A stretch of 64,000 nucleotides of DNA from a bacterium. GTDB taxonomy: Bacteria > NPL-UPA2 > JAUVJM01. The translations under genes and the position numbers were made by a program. Below the pieces are notes generated by a model. That model had not been told where the DNA came from, ran no database searches, and saw nothing but the letters and a program-made list of their open reading frames with translations. Shown one piece after another: positions 9,045 to 18,952 of this stretch (position 1 is its first letter; every line of letters starts with the position of its first letter). The DNA is taken from assembly GCA_030606215.1 (NCBI GenBank), contig JAUWGW010000004.1:44519-108518 (forward strand), given 5' to 3'.

Positions 9045-9655
9045 ACAAATTCAGAAAGAGGTTTGGCCGGAAGTGTTTTCTCATTCAAGATTTTCATTTC
9101 CCCCGCATCCTGAACGCAAAGGTTAGAAAAATTGTTCCGAACCACTTTCTTGCCGCTTTCATCTACAAATATTTCATACTTCCCCTGCGCAAACCCGGAA
9201 ACTTCATAAGTTCGACCTGTACTACCCTGCTGTAGTTGCAGAGCTTGCTCTGCTTCCCCTTCCCCAGCCTGTAGTCGCAAAGATTGCTTTGCCTCCCGCA
9301 GAAAAACCAGCACCTCCTCACCTTCGTGAAAATGCGGCATATTACCCACTATCAGTCCCTTTCTCCCAACTTCACCTCCGGGATGCCTCACGACAACCTG
9401 TTCGCCTCCACCACCCTTAATATACTCATCCACAACTACTGTAACATAAGTATAAATCCATTTTCCCTTTTCATCCCAACTGCATTCTTTCTCAACCACC
9501 TTCCCGGTAGCAATCATCTCAGCATTACTTACAAGTTCATCAAGCCCCAATCTGAGCATAAGTGCGGAAACAGGAGTTGTTAAAACAGCAACCAAAAATG
9601 CAGATATAATAACTCTTGTGACACCGAACCCTTGCAGTTTTGCAGTAGTCTTCAT
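9008..9655 (-). CDS. Secreted hypothetical protein, operonic with the metalloprotease
   Basis: N-terminal hydrophobic segment; overlaps downstream metalloprotease ORF. Contains two tandem in-frame palindromic repeats. Confidence 0.6.
   Translation of the reverse strand: MKTTAKLQGFGVTRVIISAFLVAVLTTPVSALMLRLGLDELVSNAEMIATGKVVEKECSWDEKGKWIYTYVTVVVDEYIKGGGGEQVVVRHPGGEVGRKGLIVGNMPHFHEGEEVLVFLREAKQSLRLQAGEGEAEQALQLQQGSTGRTYEVSGFAQGKYEIFVDESGKKVVRNNFSNLCVQDAGEMKILNEKTLPAKPLSEFVCEIKGILECAE
9230..9292. repeat. Two tandem palindromic units (39-nt period) inside a secreted-protein gene
   Basis: TGTAGTTGCAGAGCTTGCTCTGC and TGTAGTCGCAAAGATTGCTTTGC. Confidence 0.75.
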
Positions 9656-9762
9656 TTAACTTTCCTTAGAAGTTCAAAATATCGTTGGCGACTGGTTCTG
9701 AATCCATCTAATTCAAAAATCCTTATAAGTGTTTTGTAGTTAATGGGAACGATTTTGGGCAT
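9652..9762 (-). pseudogene. Truncated HicA-like toxin remnant (36 codons)
   Basis: Manual translation MPKIVPINYKTLIRIFELDGFRTSRQRYFELLRKVK*; HicA-like beta1/alpha1 region up to RQR, then lacks the expected GSH/GDH catalytic His motif; ATG overlaps hicB stop. Confidence 0.6.
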
Positions 9763-10046
9763 CAGGTAGCAACATGTTCTATTTTAAGTTCTTCGATAGC
9801 TAAAGGTTCAGGAGCTACCCACCGCGGAACAGGCTCTGCAAAATGGACAAAACCTGCCTCTTCCAAAATCTCACTCAATGTTTTCATTCTTTCACATTCT
9901 TCCAAAAATAAAGAGACCGCTTCAGATAAACTTGCTTTTGCCTCTTCAGGAGTGTTTCCAAAACTTGAAACATTTAGTTCTGGAGAAACAGCAACATATT
10001 GACCATTTTCCTTGAATATCTCTACTCTGATTATAATGCTTTCCAT
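9762..10046 (-). CDS. HicB-like antitoxin
   Basis: IRVEIFKENGQYVAVSPELNVSSFGNTPEEAKASLSEAVSLFLEECERM: HicB partial RNase-H fold. Confidence 0.8.
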   Translation of the reverse strand: MESIIIRVEIFKENGQYVAVSPELNVSSFGNTPEEAKASLSEAVSLFLEECERMKTLSEILEEAGFVHFAEPVPRWVAPEPLAIEELKIEHVAT

Positions 10047-10050
10047 AATA

Positions 10051-12261
10051 TCATCCTCGCATCAAAAAATCTGCAACTTTTATCCATGGTCTGAGCTGTA
10101 TCCGCACCAGAAATCTTACTAAAGGTTTCTCAGAAATAAACTCGGCAACAGGAGGACTCACTCTATAGTACCCACTGACAAATGCTCTACCTAAACTATT
10201 TCCCAATAAACACCTATCCCTGAATATTGAAAGAACCCTCACCTCTTCGGAAAGCGCACTTCCGTAACACGCAGTCGCAATGAAACATCCCCCGCCTGGA
10301 CCAAAACCCTCACCCGCCCCCGGAGCAGACCCCGGAGCAGTTCCTGTCCCACTACCATATCCCGCAGTGGGAGCTGCGCTTGCTTCATTTGAATCCGAAC
10401 TCTCATTATTACTTGTATCAATAGCAGTCACCACATAGTAGTAAGTTATTCCATTGGTAAGACCCGTATTTAGATAGAATGTAATTGGTGCTGCTACCGA
10501 ATCTACATAATAATAGTAATTTCCGGAAACAATGCTCCTGTAAACATGATAACTGCTCAAATCAGCGTCACCGGGCGCAGTCCAGGATAAACTTACCTCT
10601 CCATTTCCCGCAGCAGCGCTCAAGCCAGTCGGAGCAGAAGGTGCGGTAGTATCATCAGCGTTAGGAGTTGCGTGAGTGTCACTTGAATAACCGCTTTCAT
10701 TTCCACCTGTATCAACAGCAGTAACAACATACCAGTAGCAGGTGCCATTGGTTACAGAAGTATCCGTATATTGCGATACAGAACTTGTTGCAGTTGCAGC
10801 GGCGCCCCAGGCACCACGAGTTATTGCGCGATAAATATTGTAATAACTGAAATCTGCTTCAGTATTGTCAGCCCAGTCAAGCGTAATTACGCCATCACCA
10901 GCAGCAGCAGATAAACTTGAGGGCGCAGATGGCGCACCGCTCCCAACCGGTGCCGCACCATACCTCGCACATTTTATACTGCTGCCTGTATCACGCCAGA
11001 CGACATAGACCTCACCAGTTGAACTTGCAACTACTGTGGGGTCTTCCTCGCTCCCCGAGGCTGTGTCACTTACGCGAAGGTCAGCTCCTGCCTCTCCACT
11101 TTCAACAATCCCATTACCATTAGTATCAATACCCCATCTAAATCCCGTTGTCTCATCTACATATGTTGCTTCCTGAAAATAGATATGATTGTCTCTCGTA
11201 TCCCGCCAAGCCGCATAAAGATGCGTTGTCCCCGGCTGAACTGCAATTGAAGCCTGGTCCTGGTCATATCCAGCATAACCATCGCTTGCAATTCTTTTAT
11301 CATCAGCAGTGTAATGCCATGTCACCCCGCCATCACGAGAATAATCAAAATATACATTCTTGATACCGCTTGAAGCAGCGCACCAGACACAAAAGACCCA
11401 GTCACTTCCAACTTTTGACGCCGCTAAACCAGGACGCTGTTCCTGAACAGTCCCTGTGCCGCTTACTGTAGTATCAGCCTGCCATGTAACGCCCCCATCA
11501 GTACTATAGTCAAACTGAATAGAGTTGCCTATATATACCCATGCCACATATACATGAGATTCCCCTGATTTCTTAACTGCAATGGCAGGATAACGTGCAT
11601 GAGGATTATCGCTGACTGCAGTTGGACCGGTCCAACTCGTCCCCTCATTGGATGACGAGAAGGAGTAAATGTGGAAATTACCTGGGCCACCCTCCTTATT
11701 ATCCCCAGTCACTACACAAACATTATCAATGCCGCTTACGTTCTCAACGGCAATATCCTGTTGAATAACAACCGAGGCCCCGTCTATCCCCTTATCCGCC
11801 GCATCCAGCTTCTTACTAAAAGCATATGGGCCTCCAGGGTGTGTAGATTTGAAACCCAACGCATAGTAAGTACTACTTGTTAGCACTGTATGTATCACAT
11901 ATGCATCCTGGGCATTATTTCTTGCAATTCTCGGGTACCATCTGCTGGCGGATTCCACCTTGGCTCCACTACCAAAGCTCGCACCGTTATTTGTTGATTT
12001 CATGAAATAAATACAGTCTGCACTGTCTTTATAATCCTCATAAGTTACATAGATATAACTATTATCATCAATTGCGGCGTGCGGATGTAAAGCATAGGCT
12101 GAACTATCAACGGTGGTAGGTGTATTAAATGTTCTTGTGGTTTGTGCGGAAGCAATATTCGCATCGGGAAGGAATCTCACAGAAAAGCTTTGAAAAAATA
12201 AAAGAGTAAGCGCAGAACAAAAAAGAATCAGAAAAGAATACCGCTTTGTTTTCATGGACAC
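10051..12261 (-). CDS. Secreted BNR/sialidase-like repeat protein with two FN3 domains and CFI-box-type C-terminus
   Basis: Repeated DGGVTWQ/STDGGVTW/SRDGGVTWHY motifs; APSAPSSLSAAAGDGVITLDWADN and APSAPTGLSAAAGNGEVSLSWTAPGD FN3 repeats; C-term GGGCFIATACYGSALSEEVRVLSIFRDRCLL. Confidence 0.85.
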   Translation of the reverse strand: MSMKTKRYSFLILFCSALTLLFFQSFSVRFLPDANIASAQTTRTFNTPTTVDSSAYALHPHAAIDDNSYIYVTYEDYKDSADCIYFMKSTNNGASFGSGAKVESASRWYPRIARNNAQDAYVIHTVLTSSTYYALGFKSTHPGGPYAFSKKLDAADKGIDGASVVIQQDIAVENVSGIDNVCVVTGDNKEGGPGNFHIYSFSSSNEGTSWTGPTAVSDNPHARYPAIAVKKSGESHVYVAWVYIGNSIQFDYSTDGGVTWQADTTVSGTGTVQEQRPGLAASKVGSDWVFCVWCAASSGIKNVYFDYSRDGGVTWHYTADDKRIASDGYAGYDQDQASIAVQPGTTHLYAAWRDTRDNHIYFQEATYVDETTGFRWGIDTNGNGIVESGEAGADLRVSDTASGSEEDPTVVASSTGEVYVVWRDTGSSIKCARYGAAPVGSGAPSAPSSLSAAAGDGVITLDWADNTEADFSYYNIYRAITRGAWGAAATATSSVSQYTDTSVTNGTCYWYVVTAVDTGGNESGYSSDTHATPNADDTTAPSAPTGLSAAAGNGEVSLSWTAPGDADLSSYHVYRSIVSGNYYYYVDSVAAPITFYLNTGLTNGITYYYVVTAIDTSNNESSDSNEASAAPTAGYGSGTGTAPGSAPGAGEGFGPGGGCFIATACYGSALSEEVRVLSIFRDRCLLGNSLGRAFVSGYYRVSPPVAEFISEKPLVRFLVRIQLRPWIKVADFLMRG

Positions 12262-12366
12262 GACTTAACCTCCCGTTTCAACCAGTGAACAATCATCCGT
12301 GTTGATAGTTGCCTCATTCATGAGACTCTCCTGCAAGGTAAATATTCAGCGAACTACATCCCAACC

Positions 12367-12530
12367 TGTCATTCTGAGGAGCAACGCGACGAAGAATCTC
12401 TCGTAGATTCTTCCCCTTCGCTTCACTCATGGTCAGAATGACACGGCGTTTACTCTACGAGATTGCTTCACTTCGTTCACAATGACAAGCGAGGAACCTA
12501 GCTCACAACCGCTCTTCGCAATGACATTTA
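12367..12530. repeat. Intergenic composite palindromic element
   Basis: TGTCATTCTGA ... TCAGAATGACA perfect 11-bp terminal inverted repeats (12367-12443), followed by GAGATTGCTTCACTTCGTTCACAATGACA half-unit and another CGCAATGACA. Confidence 0.8.
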
Positions 12531-13271
12531 GAATCTGAATCCAAGCACTGCGCTGGTTGCTTTCTCATCAGAGAAACGCATTTCAACGCCCATAATGTAG
12601 TTCTCATCAAATACAAAGTCAAATCCTACAAAGAAACCAAAGTTGTCATCGGCAGCAAGCTGCCCGCTCTGTGAACCATATGTCCAGTCAACCTTGACAT
12701 CTGAGTATCTCACCCCTGCGTGGAAAGATGTGGAGCTGAGTTTAAATGGTTCAACGAGTGATGTAGCATCACTCACAACATTCTCAATACACATATATAG
12801 GGACCCATCCCATTCCTTCCACTCTGCTGTCCTGTTGCCTGTCGTCTCCTTCGGCTCAAATGTGAAATACTGCGCCCCTCCTCCAAGACTCAGTCCTAAC
12901 TTCAAATCCTCATAAAAATTTACTCTGAACCCGCCCCCCCAGGCTAAATCCCCTGAATGCGAATAGTTTGTTGAGGCATTTGGATTCCAGAGTTTAAGGT
13001 CGGATGAACCAACTTTTGCTAAAAGACTGATTCTATCAGAAAGCCCGTAAATAATCTTCGCAAGAGACTGTTTGCTTTCTACATCAAGAGCCTGTGTGCC
13101 GAATTTACTGTCAGAAAGGTTTCGTCCTTTCACTGAACTGTATTCAAAACCCATAATGTAACGACCCCTCTCCGGAAGAAACCCGGGATTACCTTCTGAA
13201 GCACATTCGACAACCATCGCACACGCAAGAATCAGAATCCCTGCGCCAAGACAAATACTTATCTTTTTCAT
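12528..13271 (-). CDS. Outer-membrane beta-barrel protein
   Basis: Signal peptide, barrel-like alternation, terminal ...AVLGFRF. Confidence 0.7.
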   Translation of the reverse strand: MKKISICLGAGILILACAMVVECASEGNPGFLPERGRYIMGFEYSSVKGRNLSDSKFGTQALDVESKQSLAKIIYGLSDRISLLAKVGSSDLKLWNPNASTNYSHSGDLAWGGGFRVNFYEDLKLGLSLGGGAQYFTFEPKETTGNRTAEWKEWDGSLYMCIENVVSDATSLVEPFKLSSTSFHAGVRYSDVKVDWTYGSQSGQLAADDNFGFFVGFDFVFDENYIMGVEMRFSDEKATSAVLGFRF

Positions 13272-13421
13272 ACGCTACCCCTTTCCACAAAAAATACAGT
13301 GACCAGTGATCAATATTCAATGATGATTTTCATAGTGAAGTCATTATAATCCTTAGCCGAAATTCCTGTCAAGGAGTTTATCATCAACAGCAAAGTATTT
13401 CAAGAAATTAAGGAGAAGAAA

Positions 13422-14129
13422 TTAAGGAGAAGAGAAACGGTATTTTATCAGGGGCCGGAGCGCTGAGAAACCATCCCTCCAGGTAATTTTTTTCCCTTCT
13501 GTAGATTTCCTCCCTTTATAGTTAATCGGCACCTCAAAAATTTTAACTCCCTTACGCAGGAGTTTTACGGTAATCTCGGGTTCAAAGTCAAACCTGTTTG
13601 CATCAAAACTAATGCTTTTTAAGACATCTGTCTTAAACAATTTATAGCATGTCTCCATGTCGGAAAGATGACTTCCGTAGAGGACATTTGCTATAGTGGT
13701 GAGGATTTTATTTGCCCACCAGTGAAGTGATAGGAAATTCCTGTTCCCACCCATAAAACGACTGCCATATACGACATCTGCCTCACCTTTCAGAATTGGC
13801 TGCAGGAGAAGCAAATAATCTTTCGGGTCATATTCCAGATCAGCATCCTGAATGATTGTAAAGGTCCCTCTGACCTTCTTGAGAGCTGTTCTTATAGCAG
13901 CTCCCTTGCCTCTATTTCTTGCATGGAAAAGGATTTTAATGTGTGAGGAGTCATCCTTCCCCTGGATATATCCCTTCAGTATCTCGCGGGTCCCATCAGT
14001 TGAAAAGTCATCAACAATAATCAGTTCTTTCTCAACAGGCAAGTCCATCACCCGACGGATAATTTCGCGGATAGTCGCCCTTTCATTATATACAGGCATC
14101 ATAACAGAAAGTTTAGGGTTCATAGACAT
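13422..14129 (-). CDS. Family 2 glycosyltransferase (DPM1-like)
   Basis: LSVMMPVYNERATIREIIRRVMD...LIIVDDFSTDGTREIL...IIQDADLEYDPKDY. Confidence 0.93.
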   Translation of the reverse strand: MSMNPKLSVMMPVYNERATIREIIRRVMDLPVEKELIIVDDFSTDGTREILKGYIQGKDDSSHIKILFHARNRGKGAAIRTALKKVRGTFTIIQDADLEYDPKDYLLLLQPILKGEADVVYGSRFMGGNRNFLSLHWWANKILTTIANVLYGSHLSDMETCYKLFKTDVLKSISFDANRFDFEPEITVKLLRKGVKIFEVPINYKGRKSTEGKKITWRDGFSALRPLIKYRFSSP

Positions 14130-15936
14130 GGTCTGTGCCGAAACTAATTACATGAGGTAAAGAGGATAACCTTTCTTTCATGCTCAGCCACCTTTCCCTT
14201 CCGAACCTCTTCGCATGTATTATGGCATATTTTACTCCAAAGCCCTCCAAAAGAGCAATTGATTTTTCTGAAGGAAATTCCTGCATTACTCTATTGATTT
14301 CCCAGTAATCCGATGGAAAAAAACCGCTATACCCATTAACAAGCTTCTTCCAGTGAAATGTTGACCAGTACATATACCTTGCCTCCATGTAAACTCTTGG
14401 CGGCGAGGATGGCATAGGAAGCTCTACCACTGCAAAATCTCCTTCCTGCCGTGAAAGCCATCTGTAAACTTCCGGGACTCCTCCTGGAAATAGATAAAAT
14501 CGAAAAGGGAAGCAGGAATACTCTGCAATTAACAAAAGCAGAATCAAGGCGCATATTACTTTTCTCCAGCGCAGCAAACCGGCTTTAAGAAAATTCCTGA
14601 TGCCAAAACCAGCCAGCACACTTATACTGAATGTTACCATCATTCCCCAGCGTGCAGCAACACGAAGGCTCTGGAAAGGCGGGAAAAGTTTATAAAACAT
14701 TCGGTACAGAAAGAAAGCAGGACCGAGGGAGAGGATAAATGTAAATATAAGCAAGAAAAGATAGAACCTCTGGTTTTCTATAACCATGCGATTGCGAATA
14801 AACCGGCAGAGGAAAAACGGTTCCTTGCGGCGAAATAAGAAGTAACGAATAACAAAAAGAAGTGCAGTAATCATAACGGGGTTGGTCATCCGGTGTGCGC
14901 TAAAGTGTAGTCTGCCTATATCAAATGAAAATCCGCCGGTAATAAGAATAAATAAACCAAAAATCAAACTGATGATGATGAGAATGTCTATAAAATAAAA
15001 TTTTAATTGAGCTCTTTCTCTTCTTTCCCGCCGTGATATAAACCCGTAGACACTCAGGAAAATCGCAAGAAGCCCCGGGAAGAGTCTTTTCTCATGGTCT
15101 CCGAAAATAATACTGAAGCGTTTATAGAGATGATTGGAAGGTGAAGCCGCCAGATAACTCTCCACATCTGCGGAGTAATGCTTCACTTCCGAAATAGAAC
15201 GCACAAAATTCATTTCCTTCTGAACACGCGCGTAGGGTTTGTAAAAAGGATATAGTGAAATACCGGCAATGAGGATAAAAAGGAGAATTCCGGCGAAATT
15301 CTTCCTCGTGAGTTTTCTCCTGAATATAAACCACACAAACATACAGCCAATACTTACACTCAAGAAAACTGCATAGTAGCCGCATGAAAGACACTGAAGC
15401 ACAAAAAATAATGTAAAAAGAAGCAAATCTTTATATCTTTTTTTGTCAAAAAATTTGTGTAAATATAAAAATGCAAACGGCATCCAGTGATTTGTTAGAA
15501 GCTGGAGATGGGCAACATGGTCAAACCTATACGGGCAGAAGGCAAAAATCATACCCGAGACAATCCCGGCGAATCGACTGCCTGTCAGATACGATACAAG
15601 ACAGTACATCCCAAACCCCGCAAGAATAAATGAAAGCAAAAAAACTGTATTGTAAGCAAGCATTGGTTTTCCCGTGATTACTATGACAGGTAGAGCAATC
15701 AGGCTGCTTGCAAAGAGATGTTCAGAATAAGCGAGAGCGGACTTATGTGGATGGAAAATGTTTGCCTCGAACAGGGATAAAGGTTCATTTAAAATCTGAT
15801 GCACATCCCAGGCAAGTATCCAGGTATTGAGAAGGGGGTCCCCAACATCACTTATCGCTCTATCCATATTGAGGATGAGGGGATATGTAAGGAGAACGGA
15901 AAGAATGCAGAAAAAGATAAATGCAAAAATCTTCAT
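14113..15936 (-). CDS. Multi-pass membrane protein, GT-C/YfhO-like
   Basis: Many TM helices; early loop LNTWILAWDVHQI typical for this class. Confidence 0.75.
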   Translation of the reverse strand: MKIFAFIFFCILSVLLTYPLILNMDRAISDVGDPLLNTWILAWDVHQILNEPLSLFEANIFHPHKSALAYSEHLFASSLIALPVIVITGKPMLAYNTVFLLSFILAGFGMYCLVSYLTGSRFAGIVSGMIFAFCPYRFDHVAHLQLLTNHWMPFAFLYLHKFFDKKRYKDLLLFTLFFVLQCLSCGYYAVFLSVSIGCMFVWFIFRRKLTRKNFAGILLFILIAGISLYPFYKPYARVQKEMNFVRSISEVKHYSADVESYLAASPSNHLYKRFSIIFGDHEKRLFPGLLAIFLSVYGFISRRERRERAQLKFYFIDILIIISLIFGLFILITGGFSFDIGRLHFSAHRMTNPVMITALLFVIRYFLFRRKEPFFLCRFIRNRMVIENQRFYLFLLIFTFILSLGPAFFLYRMFYKLFPPFQSLRVAARWGMMVTFSISVLAGFGIRNFLKAGLLRWRKVICALILLLLIAEYSCFPFRFYLFPGGVPEVYRWLSRQEGDFAVVELPMPSSPPRVYMEARYMYWSTFHWKKLVNGYSGFFPSDYWEINRVMQEFPSEKSIALLEGFGVKYAIIHAKRFGRERWLSMKERLSSLPHVISFGTDHVYEP

Positions 15937-17060
15937 TGGAGGTACTTGAAGCGGGAAGGAGTTTTAATTAGCTCCTGGTAAAGTTCCATTGTTCTCTCGG
16001 CTATCAGTTTCCAGGATACAGCTTTTCTGACATATTCTCTCGCGTTTCTTGATAACTCATTCCTTAAAGCATCATCCGTTAGAATCTTTACGATATACTC
16101 TACAAACTCCTCATCACTCGCTGCGACAAGACCGCACTTTATCCCTGTAGCTGCTTCTCTCAGACTCCTCACGTCAGGCGAAACAACTACAGGAGCTCCG
16201 AAAGCAAGACAGTGCGCAAAAATTCCGCTCTGCGCTCCTTTCCGATACGGCAGCGGGACGACATCAGCGGCTGACATAATTGTATCAAAAGTCTCCTGCG
16301 AAATTTGTCCTCTCACAACAAGAATTTTTTTAGAGGCGGGCGAATTCTCTGCCAGGCCTAACAACTCATCCCTATAATCATGATATTCATCCTGCCGAAG
16401 CTTGCTCGCAATAACGAGAACTGCTTTTTCTACTCTTTCTGCTATCTGCGGGAATATTCTGATTATTCTATCCATCCCTTTTGTCCGACGGAAATATCCG
16501 CAGAGAAGAACCACTTTCGCATCTTCATCTAAACCAATTTTCTTCTTCGCCTCCGGCACCGGTTCAAGCTCCCTTGCACCATGGGGAATAACCCGGATAT
16601 TGTCAAACTGCCCAACTTCCCTCAGGATAGCAGACTTCTGATATTTCTCGTGGACGATAACTCTCTCAGCTCCCATAAGAATGGCATCCAGCACAATTCT
16701 TCTCTCCTTCGGAATCTCCTCGTAGACGGTATGCAGGGTAATAACAACGGGAATACCCGCAAGTTTGAATCTATATACAAGAGGAATACAGCTTATGCCT
16801 TCAGGTTTTCCGAAGAGTAGAAATTCATGCTGGATATGAACAATATCAGGAGTAAATTTGATCATCATCCTGAAAACCTTTTTAGCCAAATCGGTGTCTT
16901 CTGAATCAAAAGCAGGATAGACTTTCTCGCCTCTTCCCCCGAACTGACTTACTATATAAAGTTCATGCCCGAGAGCGGTAAGCCTGTCTGTAAGATATTT
17001 AGTATAAGTAGCTATCCCGCATTCAATAGGCGGATATGTAGAAACAACACCTATACGCAT
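15933..17060 (-). CDS. GT4 family glycosyltransferase
   Basis: MRIGVVSTYPPIECGIATYTKYL...RVIPHGARE...AADVVPLPYRKGAQSGIFAHCLAFGAPVVVSPD. Confidence 0.92.
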   Translation of the reverse strand: MRIGVVSTYPPIECGIATYTKYLTDRLTALGHELYIVSQFGGRGEKVYPAFDSEDTDLAKKVFRMMIKFTPDIVHIQHEFLLFGKPEGISCIPLVYRFKLAGIPVVITLHTVYEEIPKERRIVLDAILMGAERVIVHEKYQKSAILREVGQFDNIRVIPHGARELEPVPEAKKKIGLDEDAKVVLLCGYFRRTKGMDRIIRIFPQIAERVEKAVLVIASKLRQDEYHDYRDELLGLAENSPASKKILVVRGQISQETFDTIMSAADVVPLPYRKGAQSGIFAHCLAFGAPVVVSPDVRSLREAATGIKCGLVAASDEEFVEYIVKILTDDALRNELSRNAREYVRKAVSWKLIAERTMELYQELIKTPSRFKYLQ

Positions 17061-17067
17061 TATTCAC

Positions 17068-17601
17068 TCATCTGGCTTTTATTTTAAAATGAGCCCTTCT
17101 GTTCTCTGCCCACGCAGACTCAGAATGCCGCGGGTCAACTGGCTGCTCCTCACCATAGCTGATTGTGAAAACTTTCCCTGGATTTATCCCGAGAGCAACG
17201 AGATATTTTCTGACGCTGGCTGCTCTTCTCTGTCCAAGAGCCAGATTATACTCCACGGTTCCCCTCTCATCACAATGCCCTTCAATCTGCACTTTCACAG
17301 CCCGATGTTTTCTCAACCACTCAGCGTTCTCAGCCAGTATCCTCCTCGTGTCAGGTTTTATATCAGATCTATCAAAATCAAAATAGACATCCTGGAGTTT
17401 ACTCGTATCCGCGAAAACCATTCCTCTCGCAGACAGTTCAGGGTTAATCCCGAGAGCTTCTAACTCCTCCTCCGTTATAGTTTCTCCGGGTGCTCTCTCA
17501 GCCAGACCTCTCAGCCCGCCCCTTCTCCCCCGCGCGCAACCACCCACCGCAACGAGGCAGACTACCAGCAAAACCGCAATCTCTCTAAACCTCTTTCCCA
17601 T
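17068..17601 (-). CDS. pal: Peptidoglycan-associated lipoprotein Pal
   Basis: Start at MGKRFREIAVLLVVCLVAVGGC (lipobox); OmpA-like VYFDFDRSDIKPDTR...VQIEGHCDERGTVEYNLALGQRRAASVRKYL. Confidence 0.94.
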   Translation of the reverse strand: MGKRFREIAVLLVVCLVAVGGCARGRRGGLRGLAERAPGETITEEELEALGINPELSARGMVFADTSKLQDVYFDFDRSDIKPDTRRILAENAEWLRKHRAVKVQIEGHCDERGTVEYNLALGQRRAASVRKYLVALGINPGKVFTISYGEEQPVDPRHSESAWAENRRAHFKIKAR

Positions 17602-17617
17602 ATCACACCCCCCTTTT

Positions 17618-18952
17618 TTATCGTGGTGACCAGCAAGGGTACTCATTGCCCCCTTTGATAAAAGTAAGCCGTCTCTGTCTTGAGCCATCAACATCCATTA
17701 CATAAATATTTTTATTCCCATCTCTTGTGGAACTGAAGACAATATGTCTCCCATCCGGAGAAAAAGACGGATTCTCGTTATCGCCGCCGTTTCTGGTAAG
17801 GCGCCTTTTCTCGCTGCCATCAGTATTCATTATCCATATATCAAAACGACCTCCCCTTTGCGATGAAAATACAACTCTGTCGCCTTTCGGTGACCAGTCG
17901 GGAGAATCGTTATAGCCGGCATTCGTGAGTCTCTTCAATACTTTGCCCCTTGCATCCATCATATATATATGTGGACCACGCGCCCTTCCCGATGTGAAAA
18001 CAATATATCTTCCATCAGGAGACCAGGACGGGGAACAATCAATCCTCGGGTGATGAGTCAATCTCGTCTCGCCCTTCCCGTTTGATTTGAAAAGATAAAT
18101 TTCTGCATTTCCATCCTTTGTAAGTGTAAGAGCAAGCCATCTTCCGCATGGCGACCAGGCGGCACCATAGTTTAACCCCTGAAAAGTGCAAAGTTTCGTA
18201 ACTTCACCACTTTCAATATTCTTGATGTAGAGATCAGGATTTTTCTCGCGGTATGTGGTATAAGCAATCCTTTTCCCATCAGGAAGCCATGATGGAATTG
18301 TCGCAAGAGAACGGTCACAAGTTTCCCGCACAGGATTATGTCCATCATAATCCATAACACATATTTCTTTATGTCCGGAACTGTTTGAGACAAAAGCAAT
18401 TTTAGTCTGAGAAATCCCCGCCTCCCCTGTAACTCTGTGGACAACCTCATCAGAAAAACGATGCACCATCTTCCTCAACCATTTCTCCTCGCCCTTATAG
18501 ACTTTTCCAAGAACCTGTCTCCCCCGTTTCACATCATAGAGACGGCACTTTAAGATAATCTCATCCCCCACAGTTATGTTTCCCCTCACAAGAAGTTCTG
18601 CCCCGAGATTCATCCATTCTCCAAAATTCCCCTCACCTCCGGATGCGGCTTCTTTGAGGAACAGGGGATTATCAATTGTTTTAAAATAACCGGAGAATTT
18701 AAGGTCATCCGTTATAATTTTAGCTGCTTCAGCTCCCGAGACCGCATGCCCTTCGAAATCGGGAATTGCAATCACAATTTTCCTGTACTTCCCTTTACTC
18801 ACGTCAAGATAGAGGTCAACAGCCCACAGCGAACCTGTAAACATAACAATTAAACCTACTACGAATAAACTTGAATTAGCAAGCTTTTGCATTTTGTGAG
18901 TGACTTTCGTCCCTCTACTATTCTTCCTTGAAAGTAACATGGACACGGACAC
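17618..18952 (-). CDS. tolB: Tol-Pal translocation protein TolB
   Basis: Repeated WSPDGRYIVFTS/SPKGDRVVFSSQRGGRFDIWIMNTDGS propeller motifs; DLKFSGYFKTID N-terminal domain. Confidence 0.94.
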   Translation of the reverse strand: MSVSMLLSRKNSRGTKVTHKMQKLANSSLFVVGLIVMFTGSLWAVDLYLDVSKGKYRKIVIAIPDFEGHAVSGAEAAKIITDDLKFSGYFKTIDNPLFLKEAASGGEGNFGEWMNLGAELLVRGNITVGDEIILKCRLYDVKRGRQVLGKVYKGEEKWLRKMVHRFSDEVVHRVTGEAGISQTKIAFVSNSSGHKEICVMDYDGHNPVRETCDRSLATIPSWLPDGKRIAYTTYREKNPDLYIKNIESGEVTKLCTFQGLNYGAAWSPCGRWLALTLTKDGNAEIYLFKSNGKGETRLTHHPRIDCSPSWSPDGRYIVFTSGRARGPHIYMMDARGKVLKRLTNAGYNDSPDWSPKGDRVVFSSQRGGRFDIWIMNTDGSEKRRLTRNGGDNENPSFSPDGRHIVFSSTRDGNKNIYVMDVDGSRQRRLTFIKGGNEYPCWSPR

